From contig CAWINM010000006.1 of assembly GCA_963837455.1 (NCBI GenBank), forward strand, positions 403,551-467,550: 64,000 nt of DNA, read 5' to 3'. Below, piece after piece: positions 35,138 through 44,642 of this stretch; positions within the stretch are counted from its first letter, which is position 1; every line of letters starts with the position of its first letter. The notes beneath the pieces were generated by a model. That model made no database searches and was not told the DNA's origin. It saw nothing but the letters and a program-made list of their open reading frames with translations. This stretch comes from DASYQD01 sp963837455. GTDB taxonomy: Bacteria; Acidobacteriota; Thermoanaerobaculia; Multivoradales; JAIOJS01. The position numbers and the translations under genes were made by a program.

Positions 35138-36520
35138 TCAGTGGTGGCGCCGCGGACGCCGGGGCTTCTTCGTCGCCTCCTTGGCGCCGAAGAGGTCGGT
35201 GACGCTCTTGACCGCCGCCGGCGAGAGCACCACCAGGGCGGGGTTGGCGAAGTCGGAGGCGCCCACCGTCTGGCTGCCCAGCCCGTTGGTGCCGAACACG
35301 AAGGGATAGAGGTCGACGGGCGGGATGTGGGCGCCGAACTTGGCGTTGATGGCGTCGATGAAGAGGTTGGTGACGTAAGCGTAGCCGAACGCCGAGGGGT
35401 GGACGCCGTCGTAGGAGAAGGTGCCGCCGCTGAGGAAGGCGCTGGTGTAAATGATGCCGCCGAAGCCGATGCCGTGCTGGGCGAGGCCGAGCAGGGCGGC
35501 ATTGGCGTCGACCAGCGCGGCGCCGCGCTCGTTGGCGACGGCGCTGATGGTGGCGTTGTACTGCGCCACCCGCGCCCGGATGTTGGCGGCCTCGCCGGCG
35601 GAGAGGACCACCGAGTCGGAGAGTGGGATGCCGCTGCCGCCGATGCTGGCCGGGATGCCGTGCCCGGCGCCGATCTCGCTGGCGGCGGAGAGCAGCACGA
35701 AGTCCCCCGCCTGCAGCGGCCCGTTGGGCCCGATCAGAGGGATCATCTGCCCGTTGATCACCAGCGGCTGCCCGGTCTGCGGGTTGGGCACGAAGCGGGA
35801 GACGGTGGTGACGAACGGGATGCTGGTGACGTCCGGGACGTTGGCGACCGCCATCTTGGCCCCGGTCGAGGCGATGGCGGCAGCGATGGCCCGATACTCG
35901 GCGTCGAATTGCGCCGCCGGGGTGAGCAGCGTGTCGGTGCCGTTGGTCGCCGCTCCCAGGGCGTCGTTGTTGCCGATCCAAAGAGTGACGAAGGTGGGCG
36001 ACAGCGACAGCCCCTGCTCGAGCTGGGTGAAGCCCTGGCCGCGCAGGATGAGGTCATGGAAGCCGCCCGACTTGGTGACCAGCACGTCGTGCACGTTCGC
36101 TCCGGGCACCGCCATGTTGTTGTAGGGGCGGGGAAGGGTGAGGTTGTCCGGGTGCCCCTGGCCGGGGACGGGGAGGATGGTCGGCGCCGGGCCGGCCAGG
36201 CTCACCAGCTTGAGCACGCCACAGGGCGCGATCGGGCTCGGCGGCTGGCACACCGACTGGCCGCTGAGCCCCGGAGAGCTCACCAGCGGCTGCTGGAAGT
36301 CGCTGGCGCCGACCTGCGCGGCGAGCAGCGCCGGGTAGCTGCCGAGCTGGCAGTTGCGCACCAGGCCACCGCTGCAGTAGCCGGCGGTGAGGCTGTCCCC
36401 CAGCGCGACGTAGCGGGTGAAGCTGGCGCTGCCGGTGTCGACCGCCGCCGCGGGCTGCGGCACGAGCGCCAGAGCGATGACGGCGGCGGCGACGGCGAGG
36501 CGGAGAAGGTGTCTCTTCAT
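35138..36520 (-). CDS. Secreted GDSL/SGNH-family lipase or esterase
   Basis: 460 residues from ATG 36520. The signal peptide is LAVAAAVIALALVPQPAAAV. SGNH blocks are visible: block I YVALGDSLTAGYCSGG with nucleophile Ser43, block II around NNMAVPGANVHDVL, block III TLWIGNNDALGAA, and block V YDGVHPSAFGYAYVTNLF with the catalytic Asp and His. It should hydrolyse ester bonds of lipids or acylated sugars outside the cytoplasm. The C-terminus ends in a basic tail (KEATKKPRRPRRHH) after a region that looks like a surface-retention or extra helical segment. It is followed upstream by the FadL-like porin gene with a 37-base spacer, so the pair probably serves lipid hydrolysis and fatty-acid uptake. 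Confidence 0.9.
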   Translation of the reverse strand: MKRHLLRLAVAAAVIALALVPQPAAAVDTGSASFTRYVALGDSLTAGYCSGGLVRNCQLGSYPALLAAQVGASDFQQPLVSSPGLSGQSVCQPPSPIAPCGVLKLVSLAGPAPTILPVPGQGHPDNLTLPRPYNNMAVPGANVHDVLVTKSGGFHDLILRGQGFTQLEQGLSLSPTFVTLWIGNNDALGAATNGTDTLLTPAAQFDAEYRAIAAAIASTGAKMAVANVPDVTSIPFVTTVSRFVPNPQTGQPLVINGQMIPLIGPNGPLQAGDFVLLSAASEIGAGHGIPASIGGSGIPLSDSVVLSAGEAANIRARVAQYNATISAVANERGAALVDANAALLGLAQHGIGFGGIIYTSAFLSGGTFSYDGVHPSAFGYAYVTNLFIDAINAKFGAHIPPVDLYPFVFGTNGLGSQTVGASDFANPALVVLSPAAVKSVTDLFGAKEATKKPRRPRRHH

Positions 36521-36557
36521 GGAAGGTCTCCTAGCGGTTGCATCGGGTGCGACGAGC

Positions 36558-37898
36558 TCACTTCCAGCCGAGCGTCAGGCCTACCAGCCAGGCAGTGGTC
36601 TTGTAGGTGCCGAGGAACGGCGTCTCGCCATCGAACGTCTTGTTGCGGGTGCGGTCGTCGAACTTGAGGTACATCACGGCGACGTCCCAGTTGAAGCCGT
36701 TGCCGTTCGAGCCGTAGCCGACGGTCAGGCCGTTGCGGTTGGCGTCGGGCAGCAGCGGGCTCACCGCCTCCTCCGGCTGCGGGGTCTCGTCGTACACGTA
36801 GCCGAAGCGCAGCTGGGTGGTGGGGCTGCGCTGCAGCCGCACGCCCAGCCGGTAGTTCATGGCGTCGTCCCAGTGCTCGGGCACCACCGTGCCGCGCGGC
36901 TCGGCGGCATTGGGACCGAAGACCGCCTGCGCCGTGGCGTTGTCGCCACGGATGACCACCTCCTCGAAGCTGCTCCAGCCGGTCCAGTTGGCGTCGACCT
37001 CGACGAGCAGGTTGGAGGTGACGCCGTAGGCGAAGCCGAGGCTCGCCATGTCAGGGAAGTCGATGGAGGTCTTGACCGGCAGGTTGGTGTCGAAGGGAGT
37101 GGCGGCGCGCACCAGGGCGTCGAACTGGGCGTTGCCGGTCGAGCTCTGGGTGAGGCGCCCGGTGCCCTTGTAGTCGACGGTGATCTTGCTGCGGTACGAG
37201 AGACCCCAGGAGAAGCGCGGCGTCACCTTGTGCAGGATCCCCACGTTCCAGCCATAGGCGTTGTCGTAGTTGTCGCTCTCGATCTTGACCGAGCCGACGT
37301 CGGCGGCCGCGAGGGTGAAGGGGTTGATGGCCGGGATGTGGCGGTTGAGCTCGACCTTCGAGAAGCGGGCGATGGCACCGAAGCCGATGCCGAAGGTGGG
37401 CGTCACCTGCCAGCCGAGCGTGGGGTTGACGTCGATGGTCTCCAGCGCGGCCTTGGTGCTCACGAACCTGCCGGGGAAGGTGTTGGGATTCTTCCACTCG
37501 GTGACGAGGCCGAACGGCGTCTCGATGCCGACTCCCCACTTCCAGGTGCCGTTGATCGGCGACACGTAGTAGAGATGCGGGGGGAACTCCGACAGCGGCT
37601 TCTGTTCGGCGCGCGCCGTCGGGCCGGGGAAGGGAGCAGCACCCGTGAAGTCCGCCGTGGTGCTGTGGATCCAGGTGGCGCCGCCGGCGATCGCCATGCG
37701 ATCGACGAAGGCGAGACCACCGGCGTTGTGCCACAGGGCCGAGGGGTCGTCGGCCTGGGCGGTGAAGGCGCCCGCCATCCCCACCGCCTTGCTGCCCTGC
37801 TCGAAGATGCCGAACCCAGCGCCGAAGGCCGGGGCAGCCGACAACAGCACGGATGCCGCGATCAGCCACCGCAAAGATTGCATGCGTCGCCAGCTCAT
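36558..37898 (-). CDS. FadL/OmpP1-family outer-membrane long-chain fatty acid channel
   Basis: 446 residues from ATG 37898, preceded by GGAGGAGAG. A signal peptide (WLIAASVLLSAAPAFGA) is followed by the family N-terminus FGIFEQGSKAVGMAGAFTAQADDPSALWHNAGGLAF, which includes the conserved Asn-Pro/Asn-Ala region of FadL. The rest alternates as beta strands (ITVDYKGTGRL, NLLVEVDANWTGWSSFEEVV, RLGVRLQRSPTTQLRFGYVYD) and ends with aromatic residues (AWLVGLTLGWK), as outer-membrane barrels do. It imports hydrophobic substrates such as fatty acids. It precedes the GDSL lipase gene, which could release its substrates. The 292-base gap to the divergent YbjN gene shows no clear promoter motif. Confidence 0.93.
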   Translation of the reverse strand: MSWRRMQSLRWLIAASVLLSAAPAFGAGFGIFEQGSKAVGMAGAFTAQADDPSALWHNAGGLAFVDRMAIAGGATWIHSTTADFTGAAPFPGPTARAEQKPLSEFPPHLYYVSPINGTWKWGVGIETPFGLVTEWKNPNTFPGRFVSTKAALETIDVNPTLGWQVTPTFGIGFGAIARFSKVELNRHIPAINPFTLAAADVGSVKIESDNYDNAYGWNVGILHKVTPRFSWGLSYRSKITVDYKGTGRLTQSSTGNAQFDALVRAATPFDTNLPVKTSIDFPDMASLGFAYGVTSNLLVEVDANWTGWSSFEEVVIRGDNATAQAVFGPNAAEPRGTVVPEHWDDAMNYRLGVRLQRSPTTQLRFGYVYDETPQPEEAVSPLLPDANRNGLTVGYGSNGNGFNWDVAVMYLKFDDRTRNKTFDGETPFLGTYKTTAWLVGLTLGWK

Positions 37899-38190
37899 CT
37901 CTACTCTCCTCCGAGCTTTCGTTGTTGTGCGCCTGTTGGGGGAGGTCGCCCGGGGCGTTTCCTCCGCCGGTCAGAATGCGCCTGCGAGACACCCCCGAAG
38001 GCCTTGGAACGCTCGCTCTTCCAGGGCTCGAGCGACGATACGTCGATCCTCGCGGGGGGGTCAAGCGACGCGGGCATGAACGGCCAGGCACCGGTGTGCA
38101 CCGATGGGTGGGGCGCCCACCCCAGGGCACGGGACCGCGACCCTTCGAGAGCGCCGGAGAGGTAGAGTCAGGACGGAGGAGGCCACCACC

Positions 38191-38688
38191 ATGGAGTTCG
38201 CCAACGCCGCCCACCGCGAGACCCACGAGCGGGTGGAGGAGTACCTCGGGGAGCTGTTCGAGGATCCCTACCTCGACGCCGAGACCGGCCACTTCTACGT
38301 CCGCTACGGCACCACCGTGCTGGAGATCGCGGTCGACCCCTACGGCCCCGAGGAGACGATGGTGCAGGTGATGGCCTACTGCGTCCAGGGAGTCCGCCTC
38401 GAGCCGGATCTGCTCCTCGGGCTGCTCGAGCTCAATCACCACCTCGCCTTTGGTTCCTTCTCGCTCGTCGGGCGCGACATCTTCCTCTCCCACACCCTTT
38501 TCGGGCGCAGCCTGGAGCGCGCCAGCCTGCTCGGCGCCATCGCCGCCGTCGCCAACACGTCGGACGAGTACGACGACCGCATCGTCGCCAAGTACGGCGG
38601 GCAGACGGCGCTCGACCGCATCCGCGACACCGGCGGCAAGAAACGGCGCGCCGGCCAGCGCGACCCCGCCGCCTCGCACCCACGGTGA
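38191..38688 (+). CDS. YbjN / type III chaperone-fold protein
   Basis: 165 residues from ATG 38191, behind GGAGGAGG. The fold is suggested by a beta-rich core (HFYVRYGTTVLEIAVDPYG, MVQVMAYCVQGVRLEPDLLLGLLELNHHLAFGSFSLVGRDIFLSHTLFG read as alternating strands and a helix) and a helical C-terminus. YbjN/CesT-like domains bind peptides or act as small chaperones. The C-terminal 25 residues are basic and probably disordered. The stop overlaps the smpB start (TGATG), so the two are probably cotranslated; a link to ribosome rescue is possible but not shown. No membrane segment is present. Confidence 0.7.
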   Translation: MEFANAAHRETHERVEEYLGELFEDPYLDAETGHFYVRYGTTVLEIAVDPYGPEETMVQVMAYCVQGVRLEPDLLLGLLELNHHLAFGSFSLVGRDIFLSHTLFGRSLERASLLGAIAAVANTSDEYDDRIVAKYGGQTALDRIRDTGGKKRRAGQRDPAASHPR

Positions 38689-39200
38689 TGGCGCCGGCCC
38701 GGCCCGCCGGTGGCGGCGACGCCCCGCGCCGCGGCACCGCGGCCCGTCACGCGGTGCAGCCCCTGGCGAGCAACCGCAAGGCACGCCACGACTACGAGGT
38801 GTTGGAGACGGTCGAGGCCGGCCTGCAGCTCGCCGGCACCGAGGTGAAGGCCGCCCGCCAGGGGCGGGTGCAGCTCAAGGACAGCTACGTCGAGCTGCGC
38901 GACGGCCAGGCCTTCCTCGTCGGCGCCCACATCGGGGCCTACAGCCATGGCAACCGCGAGAATCACGAGCCCGAGCGCCCGCGCAAGCTGCTGCTGCACC
39001 GCAAGGAGATCGACCGCCTCTTCGGCCAGGTGCAGCAGAAGGGCCTCACCGTGGTGCCGCTCGAGGTCTACCTCAAGGGCCCGTGGGTGAAGGCCGAGCT
39101 CGCCCTGGTGCGCGGCAAGAAGCTCTACGACAAGCGCGAGTCGGAGAAGCGCAAGACGCTCGACCGCGAGATGCGACAGGAGCTCTCCGAGCGTCGCTAA
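38688..39200 (+). CDS. smpB: SmpB, tmRNA-binding protein
   Basis: 170 residues from ATG 38688 (a GTG three bases earlier is an alternative). The SmpB core is unmistakable: LASNRKARHDYEVLETVEAG, LAGTEVKAARQGRVQLKDSY, AFLVGAHIGAYSHGN, RKLLLHRKEIDRLFG, LTVVPLEVYLKGPWVKAELAL and GKKLYDKRESEK. The basic C-terminal tail (RKTLDREMRQELSERR) reaches the mRNA channel in stalled ribosomes. It has an N-terminal extension of about 25 residues rich in Ala, Pro and Arg. It works with tmRNA (ssrA), which was not found in the window. Confidence 0.97.
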   Translation: MAPARPAGGGDAPRRGTAARHAVQPLASNRKARHDYEVLETVEAGLQLAGTEVKAARQGRVQLKDSYVELRDGQAFLVGAHIGAYSHGNRENHEPERPRKLLLHRKEIDRLFGQVQQKGLTVVPLEVYLKGPWVKAELALVRGKKLYDKRESEKRKTLDREMRQELSERR

Positions 39201-39249
39201 GGGAGCCCGACGTCGCCTTCTAACCGTCGCTGCTGCTACAGTTAGCCAG

Positions 39250-39801
39250 ATGCCGCCCAGGCTCCTGCTCGCCTCCGCGGTGCTCCTGCTGGCGCTGCCG
39301 CGAGCATTGCTCGCCGCCGAGCTGCGCGACCTGCAGGCGACGGTGGCAGACGGCAGGGTGGAGGTCTCCTTCACGCTCGCCGGCGCCTTCGACCGTGGTG
39401 TCATCGATCGCATCGCCAGCGGCCTGCCGACTGCCTTCGTCTACCAGGTGGAGTTGCTGCGCGACCGCCAGCGCTGGTGGGACGACGGCGTCGCCGAGGC
39501 CACCCTCGAGGTGGTGGCGATGTACAACGCGGTGTCCCAGGAGTACCTGGTCAACTTCAAACGCGACGGCAAGCTGGTGGAGTCGCGCCTGGCGCGCAGC
39601 CGGCCGGAGCTCGAGTCGGCGATGACCCGCTTCGATCGCGTGCCGCTGTTTGCCCTTGCCGGCGTCGACGGCCCCCGCAACGCTCGCTACCTGGTCAAGG
39701 CGCGGGCCGAGCTGGGCTCCAAGACCTGGCTCTCCTTCATCCCCGTCCACGTCACCACCGACTGGGCCTCGTCGCGGAAGTTCCGCGCCCGCGAGCCATG
39801 A
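39250..39801 (+). CDS. Exported DUF4390 protein
   Basis: 183 residues from ATG 39250. A signal peptide (LLLASAVLLLALPRALLA) precedes a beta-rich domain typical of DUF4390: LRDLQATVADGRVEVSFTLAG, LPTAFVYQVELLRDRQRWWDD, VVAMYNAVSQEYLVNFKRDG and YLVKARAELGSKTWL. It ends in DWASSRKFRAREP. DUF4390 genes are often found immediately before an NtrY-like kinase. Here the stop overlaps the kinase start (ATGA), so the periplasmic DUF4390 protein is likely an accessory sensor or modulator for that kinase. Confidence 0.85.
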   Translation: MPPRLLLASAVLLLALPRALLAAELRDLQATVADGRVEVSFTLAGAFDRGVIDRIASGLPTAFVYQVELLRDRQRWWDDGVAEATLEVVAMYNAVSQEYLVNFKRDGKLVESRLARSRPELESAMTRFDRVPLFALAGVDGPRNARYLVKARAELGSKTWLSFIPVHVTTDWASSRKFRAREP

Positions 39802-42050
39802 GCCTGCTCGAGGGTTTCCGCCGCCGGCGCAAGGACACACGGTTCATCCTGCGCATGCTGGGAGTGCTGCTGATCTGCCTGACGGCGGTCTTCTACCTCC
39901 TGCAGCGCAGCCGCGACCTGCCGACACTGCTGGTCGCCAACCGGGTGCTGCTCTTCGTCCTCCTCTACATCAACGTCGTCCTCATCCTGGCGGTCCTCTT
40001 CGTGCTCGCCCGCAGCATCTTCAAGCTGCTGCTCGAGCGCCGCGCACGCGTCCTCGGAGCCCGCTTCAGCAGCAAGCTGGTGGCGACCTACATCGGCCTC
40101 TCGCTGGTGCCGGTGCTGGTGCTCTTCCTCTACGCCAACGTGCTGCTGCAGCAGTCGGTGGGTCGCTGGTTTGCGGCGCCGGTGGAGTCGGTGCTGCGAC
40201 AGGGCTCGGCGGTGGGAGAGAACCTGCTGCGGCTCACCCAGCAGGCGACCCTGCACGACGCGAGGGTGCTCGCCGGCGACCTCAGCGGCCTCGAGCTCGA
40301 CCGGCCGCGGCAACGCCCGCGCTTGGACCACCGGCTGCAGCTCGCCCTCGACCGCCAGGACCTCGACTTCGTCGGCGTCTACCGCGAGGCCGACTTCGTC
40401 ACCGCCGTGCTCGCTCCCGATGCCGGCCTCGGCGACCTCCCCGAGCCCCACCACTCGCTGCTGATCGAGGCCGCCGCCGGCGGCGAGCCGACGCAGGTGA
40501 TCCCGCCACCGCGTGGCGAGGGGCAGCTGGTGCTGGCAGCGGTGCCGATCCCCGACAGCGTGCCCGCAGGTGGGGTGCTGGTCGCCGGCCGGCTGCTGCC
40601 GGCGTCGGTGGCCAACCAGGCGAGTCAGCTCATCGCCGCCTACCAGCAATACCGCCAGCTCGAGACCCAGGAGCCCGAGCTCAAGTCGAGCCAGGTGCTG
40701 ATCTTCCTCATGGTCACCCTGCTCGTGCTGCTGGCCTCGACCTGGGTGGGTCTCTACCTGGCGCGCCAGGTGACGGTGCCCATCCAGGCGCTCGCCGAGG
40801 GGACGCGGCGGATCAGCGGCGGCGACCTCGCGCACCGCGTCGCCGTGCAGGCGGACGACGAGCTGGGCGTGCTGGTGGGCTCGTTCAACGAAATGACGGC
40901 CGAGCTCGAGCGCTCGCGCCAGCTTCTCGAGAGCGGCAACCGCGAGCTCTCCGACGCCAACCGCCGCCTGGACGAGGAGCGCGGCCTGCTGGTGGCGGTG
41001 CTGCAGAGCGTCGCCGCCGGCGTCATCGCCATCGACCGCGAGGAGCAGGTCTTCCTCTGCAACGACGCGGCACTGGCGATGCTGCGCCAGAGCGCGGCGG
41101 AGGTGAGCGAGCAGCCGATCCGCCAGCTGTGGGCGGACCACGAACGGGCCAAGCTGCTACCCCTGCTCGACGTCGAGCCCGTCGGCAGCGCGGCGGAGCC
41201 GGCCGCCGACGCCCCTCTACCGGGGTCCACGCTCTCAGGACCCGCCGGGCAGGGCCACCAGGTGCGCCTGGTGCTCGGCGGCGAGTGGAAGACCTTCGAG
41301 GTCAAGCGCGCCGCGTTGCGCGGCGCCGACGGAACGTCGCTCGGCCAGGTGCTGGTGCTCGAAGACCTCACCGAGCTGATCAAGGCGCAGCAGCTCGCCG
41401 CCTGGAACGAGGCCGCCCGCCGCATCGCCCACGAGATCAAGAACCCGCTGACTCCCATCCAGCTCGCCGCCGAGCGGGTCCTGCGCAAGCACCGCCAGGG
41501 GCAGGAGGTGGGCCCGGCGCTCGAGGACGGCGTGCGCATCATCGTCCGCGAGGTGGAGACGCTCAAGGCGATGGTCGACGAGTTCTCGCGCTTCGCCCGC
41601 ATGCCGCGCCCGCAGCCGGTGGACGTCGACCTCGCCGGGATGGTGCAAGAGACGGTGAAGCTCTACCGCAGCGTCAAGCCGGGGGTGGAGGTGGCAGGCG
41701 AGGTCGACCCACTGGCGACGTACGCCTGGGCCGACCCCGAGCAGCTGCGAGGCGCCCTCATCAACTTGCTCGACAACGCCGTCGAGGCGACCGAGGCCCC
41801 CGGCCGCGTCGAGGTCCGCACGTCGAGGAGTGACGGCCGCGTGCAGCTGGTGGTCACCGACACCGGCCGCGGCATCCCGGCCGAGGCCAAGGAGAAGCTC
41901 TTCCAGCCGCACTTCTCCACCAAGGGGCGCGGCACCGGGCTGGGCCTCGCCATCGTCCACCGGGTGGTCGCCGACCACCACGGCACGATCCGCGTCGAGG
42001 ACAACCCGCCGCGCGGCACCGTCTTCACCATCGAGCTGCCGGCACGCTGA
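39798..42050 (+). CDS. NtrY-like membrane sensor histidine kinase
   Basis: 750 residues from ATG 39798. Three membrane segments lie near residues 20-37, 48-72 and 97-117, followed by an extracytoplasmic domain (to about 300) and a fourth segment (VLIFLMVTLLVLLASTWVGL). Then come HAMP (LARQVTVPIQALAEGTRRI), a PAS region (LQSVAAGVIAIDREEQVFLCN), HisKA with AARRIAHEIKNPLTPIQLA, and a HATPase with INLLDNAVEAT, VTDTGRGIPAEAKEKLF and KGRGTGLGLAIVHRVV. This is the NtrY architecture known to sense nitrogen or redox state. No ntrX-type response regulator gene follows; the next gene is convergent. It is coupled to the DUF4390 gene by a 4-base overlap. Confidence 0.92.
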   Translation: MSLLEGFRRRRKDTRFILRMLGVLLICLTAVFYLLQRSRDLPTLLVANRVLLFVLLYINVVLILAVLFVLARSIFKLLLERRARVLGARFSSKLVATYIGLSLVPVLVLFLYANVLLQQSVGRWFAAPVESVLRQGSAVGENLLRLTQQATLHDARVLAGDLSGLELDRPRQRPRLDHRLQLALDRQDLDFVGVYREADFVTAVLAPDAGLGDLPEPHHSLLIEAAAGGEPTQVIPPPRGEGQLVLAAVPIPDSVPAGGVLVAGRLLPASVANQASQLIAAYQQYRQLETQEPELKSSQVLIFLMVTLLVLLASTWVGLYLARQVTVPIQALAEGTRRISGGDLAHRVAVQADDELGVLVGSFNEMTAELERSRQLLESGNRELSDANRRLDEERGLLVAVLQSVAAGVIAIDREEQVFLCNDAALAMLRQSAAEVSEQPIRQLWADHERAKLLPLLDVEPVGSAAEPAADAPLPGSTLSGPAGQGHQVRLVLGGEWKTFEVKRAALRGADGTSLGQVLVLEDLTELIKAQQLAAWNEAARRIAHEIKNPLTPIQLAAERVLRKHRQGQEVGPALEDGVRIIVREVETLKAMVDEFSRFARMPRPQPVDVDLAGMVQETVKLYRSVKPGVEVAGEVDPLATYAWADPEQLRGALINLLDNAVEATEAPGRVEVRTSRSDGRVQLVVTDTGRGIPAEAKEKLFQPHFSTKGRGTGLGLAIVHRVVADHHGTIRVEDNPPRGTVFTIELPAR

Positions 42051-42218
42051 GATCGCCCCACCGCCATCCCCGCTCGCCGCCGCTCCCGGCGCCAGGCCGC
42101 CAGCGCCGTCCGCCACTCCCCGGGACCCGCCTCTCATTCCGGCCTGGATCCGATGCTCGACGTCCCCCCTCGGCACCGATTCCGCCGGCGAGGAGGCGGT
42201 GGGATCGGCCCGGGACCC

Positions 42219-44127
42219 CTAGCGCACGAGCTGGCGGTCGTCGCCCAGCCGCCGTGTCACGGCGATCGAGTCGAGGTGCTCGAGCAGCGGGATGGCCCAC
42301 TTGCGCGAGAGCGCGAAACGGTCCTTGAACTGGGGCACGGAGAAGCGCTCCCAGCCGCTGGCGCGGAGGGCGGCGACGAGGACATCGAGGGCGCCGCGCG
42401 AGACGAGCAGACCACCGGGGAGGCGGACGAGACGCCCCTGCTGCAGCAGATAGCGGACGATGCCGTCGAAGATCTGGGACTTGGCGGCGAGGCGGCCGGC
42501 GAGCTCGCCGGGGGACGGCGGCGTGAGGCCGGCGGCCTCGTAGGCGGCGAGCACCTGGGCGGCGAGCCGAGACTCGTCGCCGGAGAAGCTCGGCGCGCCG
42601 TCCGGGCAGGTTGACACGGTCGCCGGCGAGGGCGAGGACCCGCTGCGCCTGCAGCCACTCCAGGTAGCGGTCGGCGAGCTCGCCGCCGCGGCCGCGCAGG
42701 ATGCGGCGCACCGCTTCGGCGCGCGGCATCCCCTCCGCCAGACGCTCGCGCTGGAAGTACTCCTTGAGCACACGCCGGGCGCGCGCGGTGACCCGCTGCA
42801 CCACCGCGGGAGAGAGCCAGCGCAGCTCGCCACCCGCCGCCTGCACCTTGAGCAGGCGCTGCTCGCCGGCGAGCGCCGAGAGGTCGCGGCGCACGTCCTC
42901 GGCGACGGCGCCGAGGCGACGTGCCAGCTCCTCGGCGGTGGCGCCACCTTCGCCGGCCTCCTCCACCCACAGCAGCAGGGCCTCGCGCGGTCCGACGGCG
43001 AGGGCGGTCACGGCCTCGTCGCGGTGGCGCCCGCGACGCCGCCGCCAGAGCGGGTCGAGCACCTCGCCGCCGCCGAGCGTCGCCGGCGGCGACGGCCGCC
43101 GCAGCACCAGGCGGTCGCCGCGGAGGGCGGCGAGCGGGCGGTCGAGCCGCAGCTCGACGATCCCGGTGGCACCGGGCGCCAGCTCGGCAGGAGCGAGGGC
43201 ACGCGCCTTGCCGAGGGTCTCGGCGGCGAGCAGGTGGACGCGCACCGGAGCCCAGCCGGCGAGCGGGCGGGCGGTCTCTGCCGACCCCGCGAGCAGGGTG
43301 CAGCGAGCGAGCAGGCGCAGGCTGGTGGCGAGCGACCCCGCGGGCGCGAGCTGTTGGCCGCGAGTGAGCTCCGCGAGCTCGACGCCCGCGAGCTGCAGCG
43401 AGGTGCGCTCGCCCGCCAGCGCCTCCGACCGCGGGCTGCCATGCACCTGCACGCTGCGCACGCGGGCGATGGCGGCGCCTGGCAATACCGCCAGCTCGTC
43501 GCCGGGCGCCACTCGCCCGGAGGCCAGCGTGCCGGTCACGACGACGCCGAGGCCCTTGAGGTGGAAGGCGCGGTCGATGGGCAGCCGGGCGGGGCGGCGC
43601 AGGTCGGCCTCGACCGCCACCGCGCGGGCTTGCGCAAGGAGCAGCTCGCGCAGCCGCGTTAGGCCGGCCCCGGTGAGAGCCGACACCGGCACCACGGGAG
43701 CGCCGGCGAACGGCGTCGGCTGCAGCAGCTCCTCGACCTCGAGCTGGGCGAGGCCGAGCAGATCCTCGCTCACCAGGTCGCACTTGGTGAGCGCCACCAC
43801 CGCGGCGGGGATGCCGAGCAACGAGCAGATGGCCACGTGCTCGCGCGTCTGCGGCTTGACCCCCTCGTCAGCGGCCACCACCAGCAGCATCAGCCGGATC
43901 CCCCCCAGCCCGGCGAGCGCGTTGTGGAGGAAGCGCTCGTGCCCGGGAACGTCGACGAAGCCGAGCTGCAGGTCGCCTTCCATCAGCCAGGCGAAGCCGA
44001 GGTCGATGGTGATGCCGCGCGCCTTCTCCTCGGCCAGCCGGTCGCAGTCGATGCCGGTGAGCGCCTCGATCAGCCGCGTCTTGCCATGGTCGATGTGACC
44101 CGCAGTGCCGACGATGACGCGCTGCAT
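42219..44127 (-). CDS. selB: SelB, selenocysteine-specific elongation factor (one frame break near 42600)
   Basis: Starts at ATG 44127; about 635 residues after one frame correction. The GTPase domain has VIVGTAGHIDHGKTRLIEAL (G1), GITIDLGFAW, FVDVPGHERFLHNAL (G3) and VALTKCDLV (G4). Translation-factor barrels follow (RAFHLKGLGVVVTGTLASG), then winged helices that bind the SECIS element (AAEELARRLGAVAEDV, ADRYLEWLQAQRVLALAG, QFKDRFALSRKWAIPLLEHLD). Between VNLPGR and APSFSGDE the frame shifts; dropping one base at about 42599-42601 restores it. It delivers Sec-tRNA to ribosomes. selA, selC and selD are not in the window. The gene follows yqeY on the same strand. Confidence 0.93.
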
Positions 44128-44192
44128 CGGGCCCCCCGGCTCCTACGACGCCTGGCCGCTGTCGGGGCAAGGGGCGCCCAGCGGCCGGAGCC

Positions 44193-44642
44193 TCATGCCC
44201 CGAGGACGTCGCGGGCGATCCGCTGCAAGGCCTTGCCGTCGAAGCGGCCCTTGAAGCGCGGCAGCACGGTCTGCATGACGCGGCCGATGCCGGCGGGGCC
44301 GGCGAGCCCCTCGGTGCGCACCAGATCCTCCACCGCCGCCCGCACCTCGGCCTCCGAGACCTGGGCCGGCAGGTACTCGGCGAGCATCTTCGCCTCGCGC
44401 TCCTCCTTGCTCGCCAGCTCCTCGCGCCCCGCGTTGCGGTACTGCTCGACGGCGTCGTGGCGCTGCTTGACGCCACGCTGGACGACGACCAGGAGCTCCT
44501 CCTCGGTCACCTCGTGCCCGAGCTGGATGCGCTCGTTCTTGAGCGCCGCGAGCAGCATGCGCAGCGTGCTCGTGCGCTCGGCGTCGCGCGCCTTCATCGC
44601 CTGCTTGAGGTCCTCCTGGACCCGCTCCTGGGGTGTGGCCAT
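44193..44642 (-). CDS. YqeY/GatB-like domain protein
   Basis: 149 residues from ATG 44642. The YqeY pattern is clear: RVQEDLKQAMKARDAERTST, LRMLLAALKNERIQLG, VVQRGVKQRHDAVEQYRNAG, EREAKMLAEYLPAQVSEAEV and GRVMQTVLPRFKGRFDGKAL. The domain resembles the tail of GatB in the tRNA-dependent amidotransferase and is thought to bind tRNA. Free-standing YqeY has no assigned reaction. It is followed 65 bases later by selB in the same direction, so a shared transcript and a tRNA-related link are plausible. Confidence 0.93.
   Translation of the reverse strand: MATPQERVQEDLKQAMKARDAERTSTLRMLLAALKNERIQLGHEVTEEELLVVVQRGVKQRHDAVEQYRNAGREELASKEEREAKMLAEYLPAQVSEAEVRAAVEDLVRTEGLAGPAGIGRVMQTVLPRFKGRFDGKALQRIARDVLGA

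Noticed and set aside
42025..42218. Continuation of the selB frame to 42025 with an Arg/Pro-rich tail
   Set aside because: The tail is out-of-frame read-through after the frame break at about 42600; the true end in the corrected frame is the stop at 42219.
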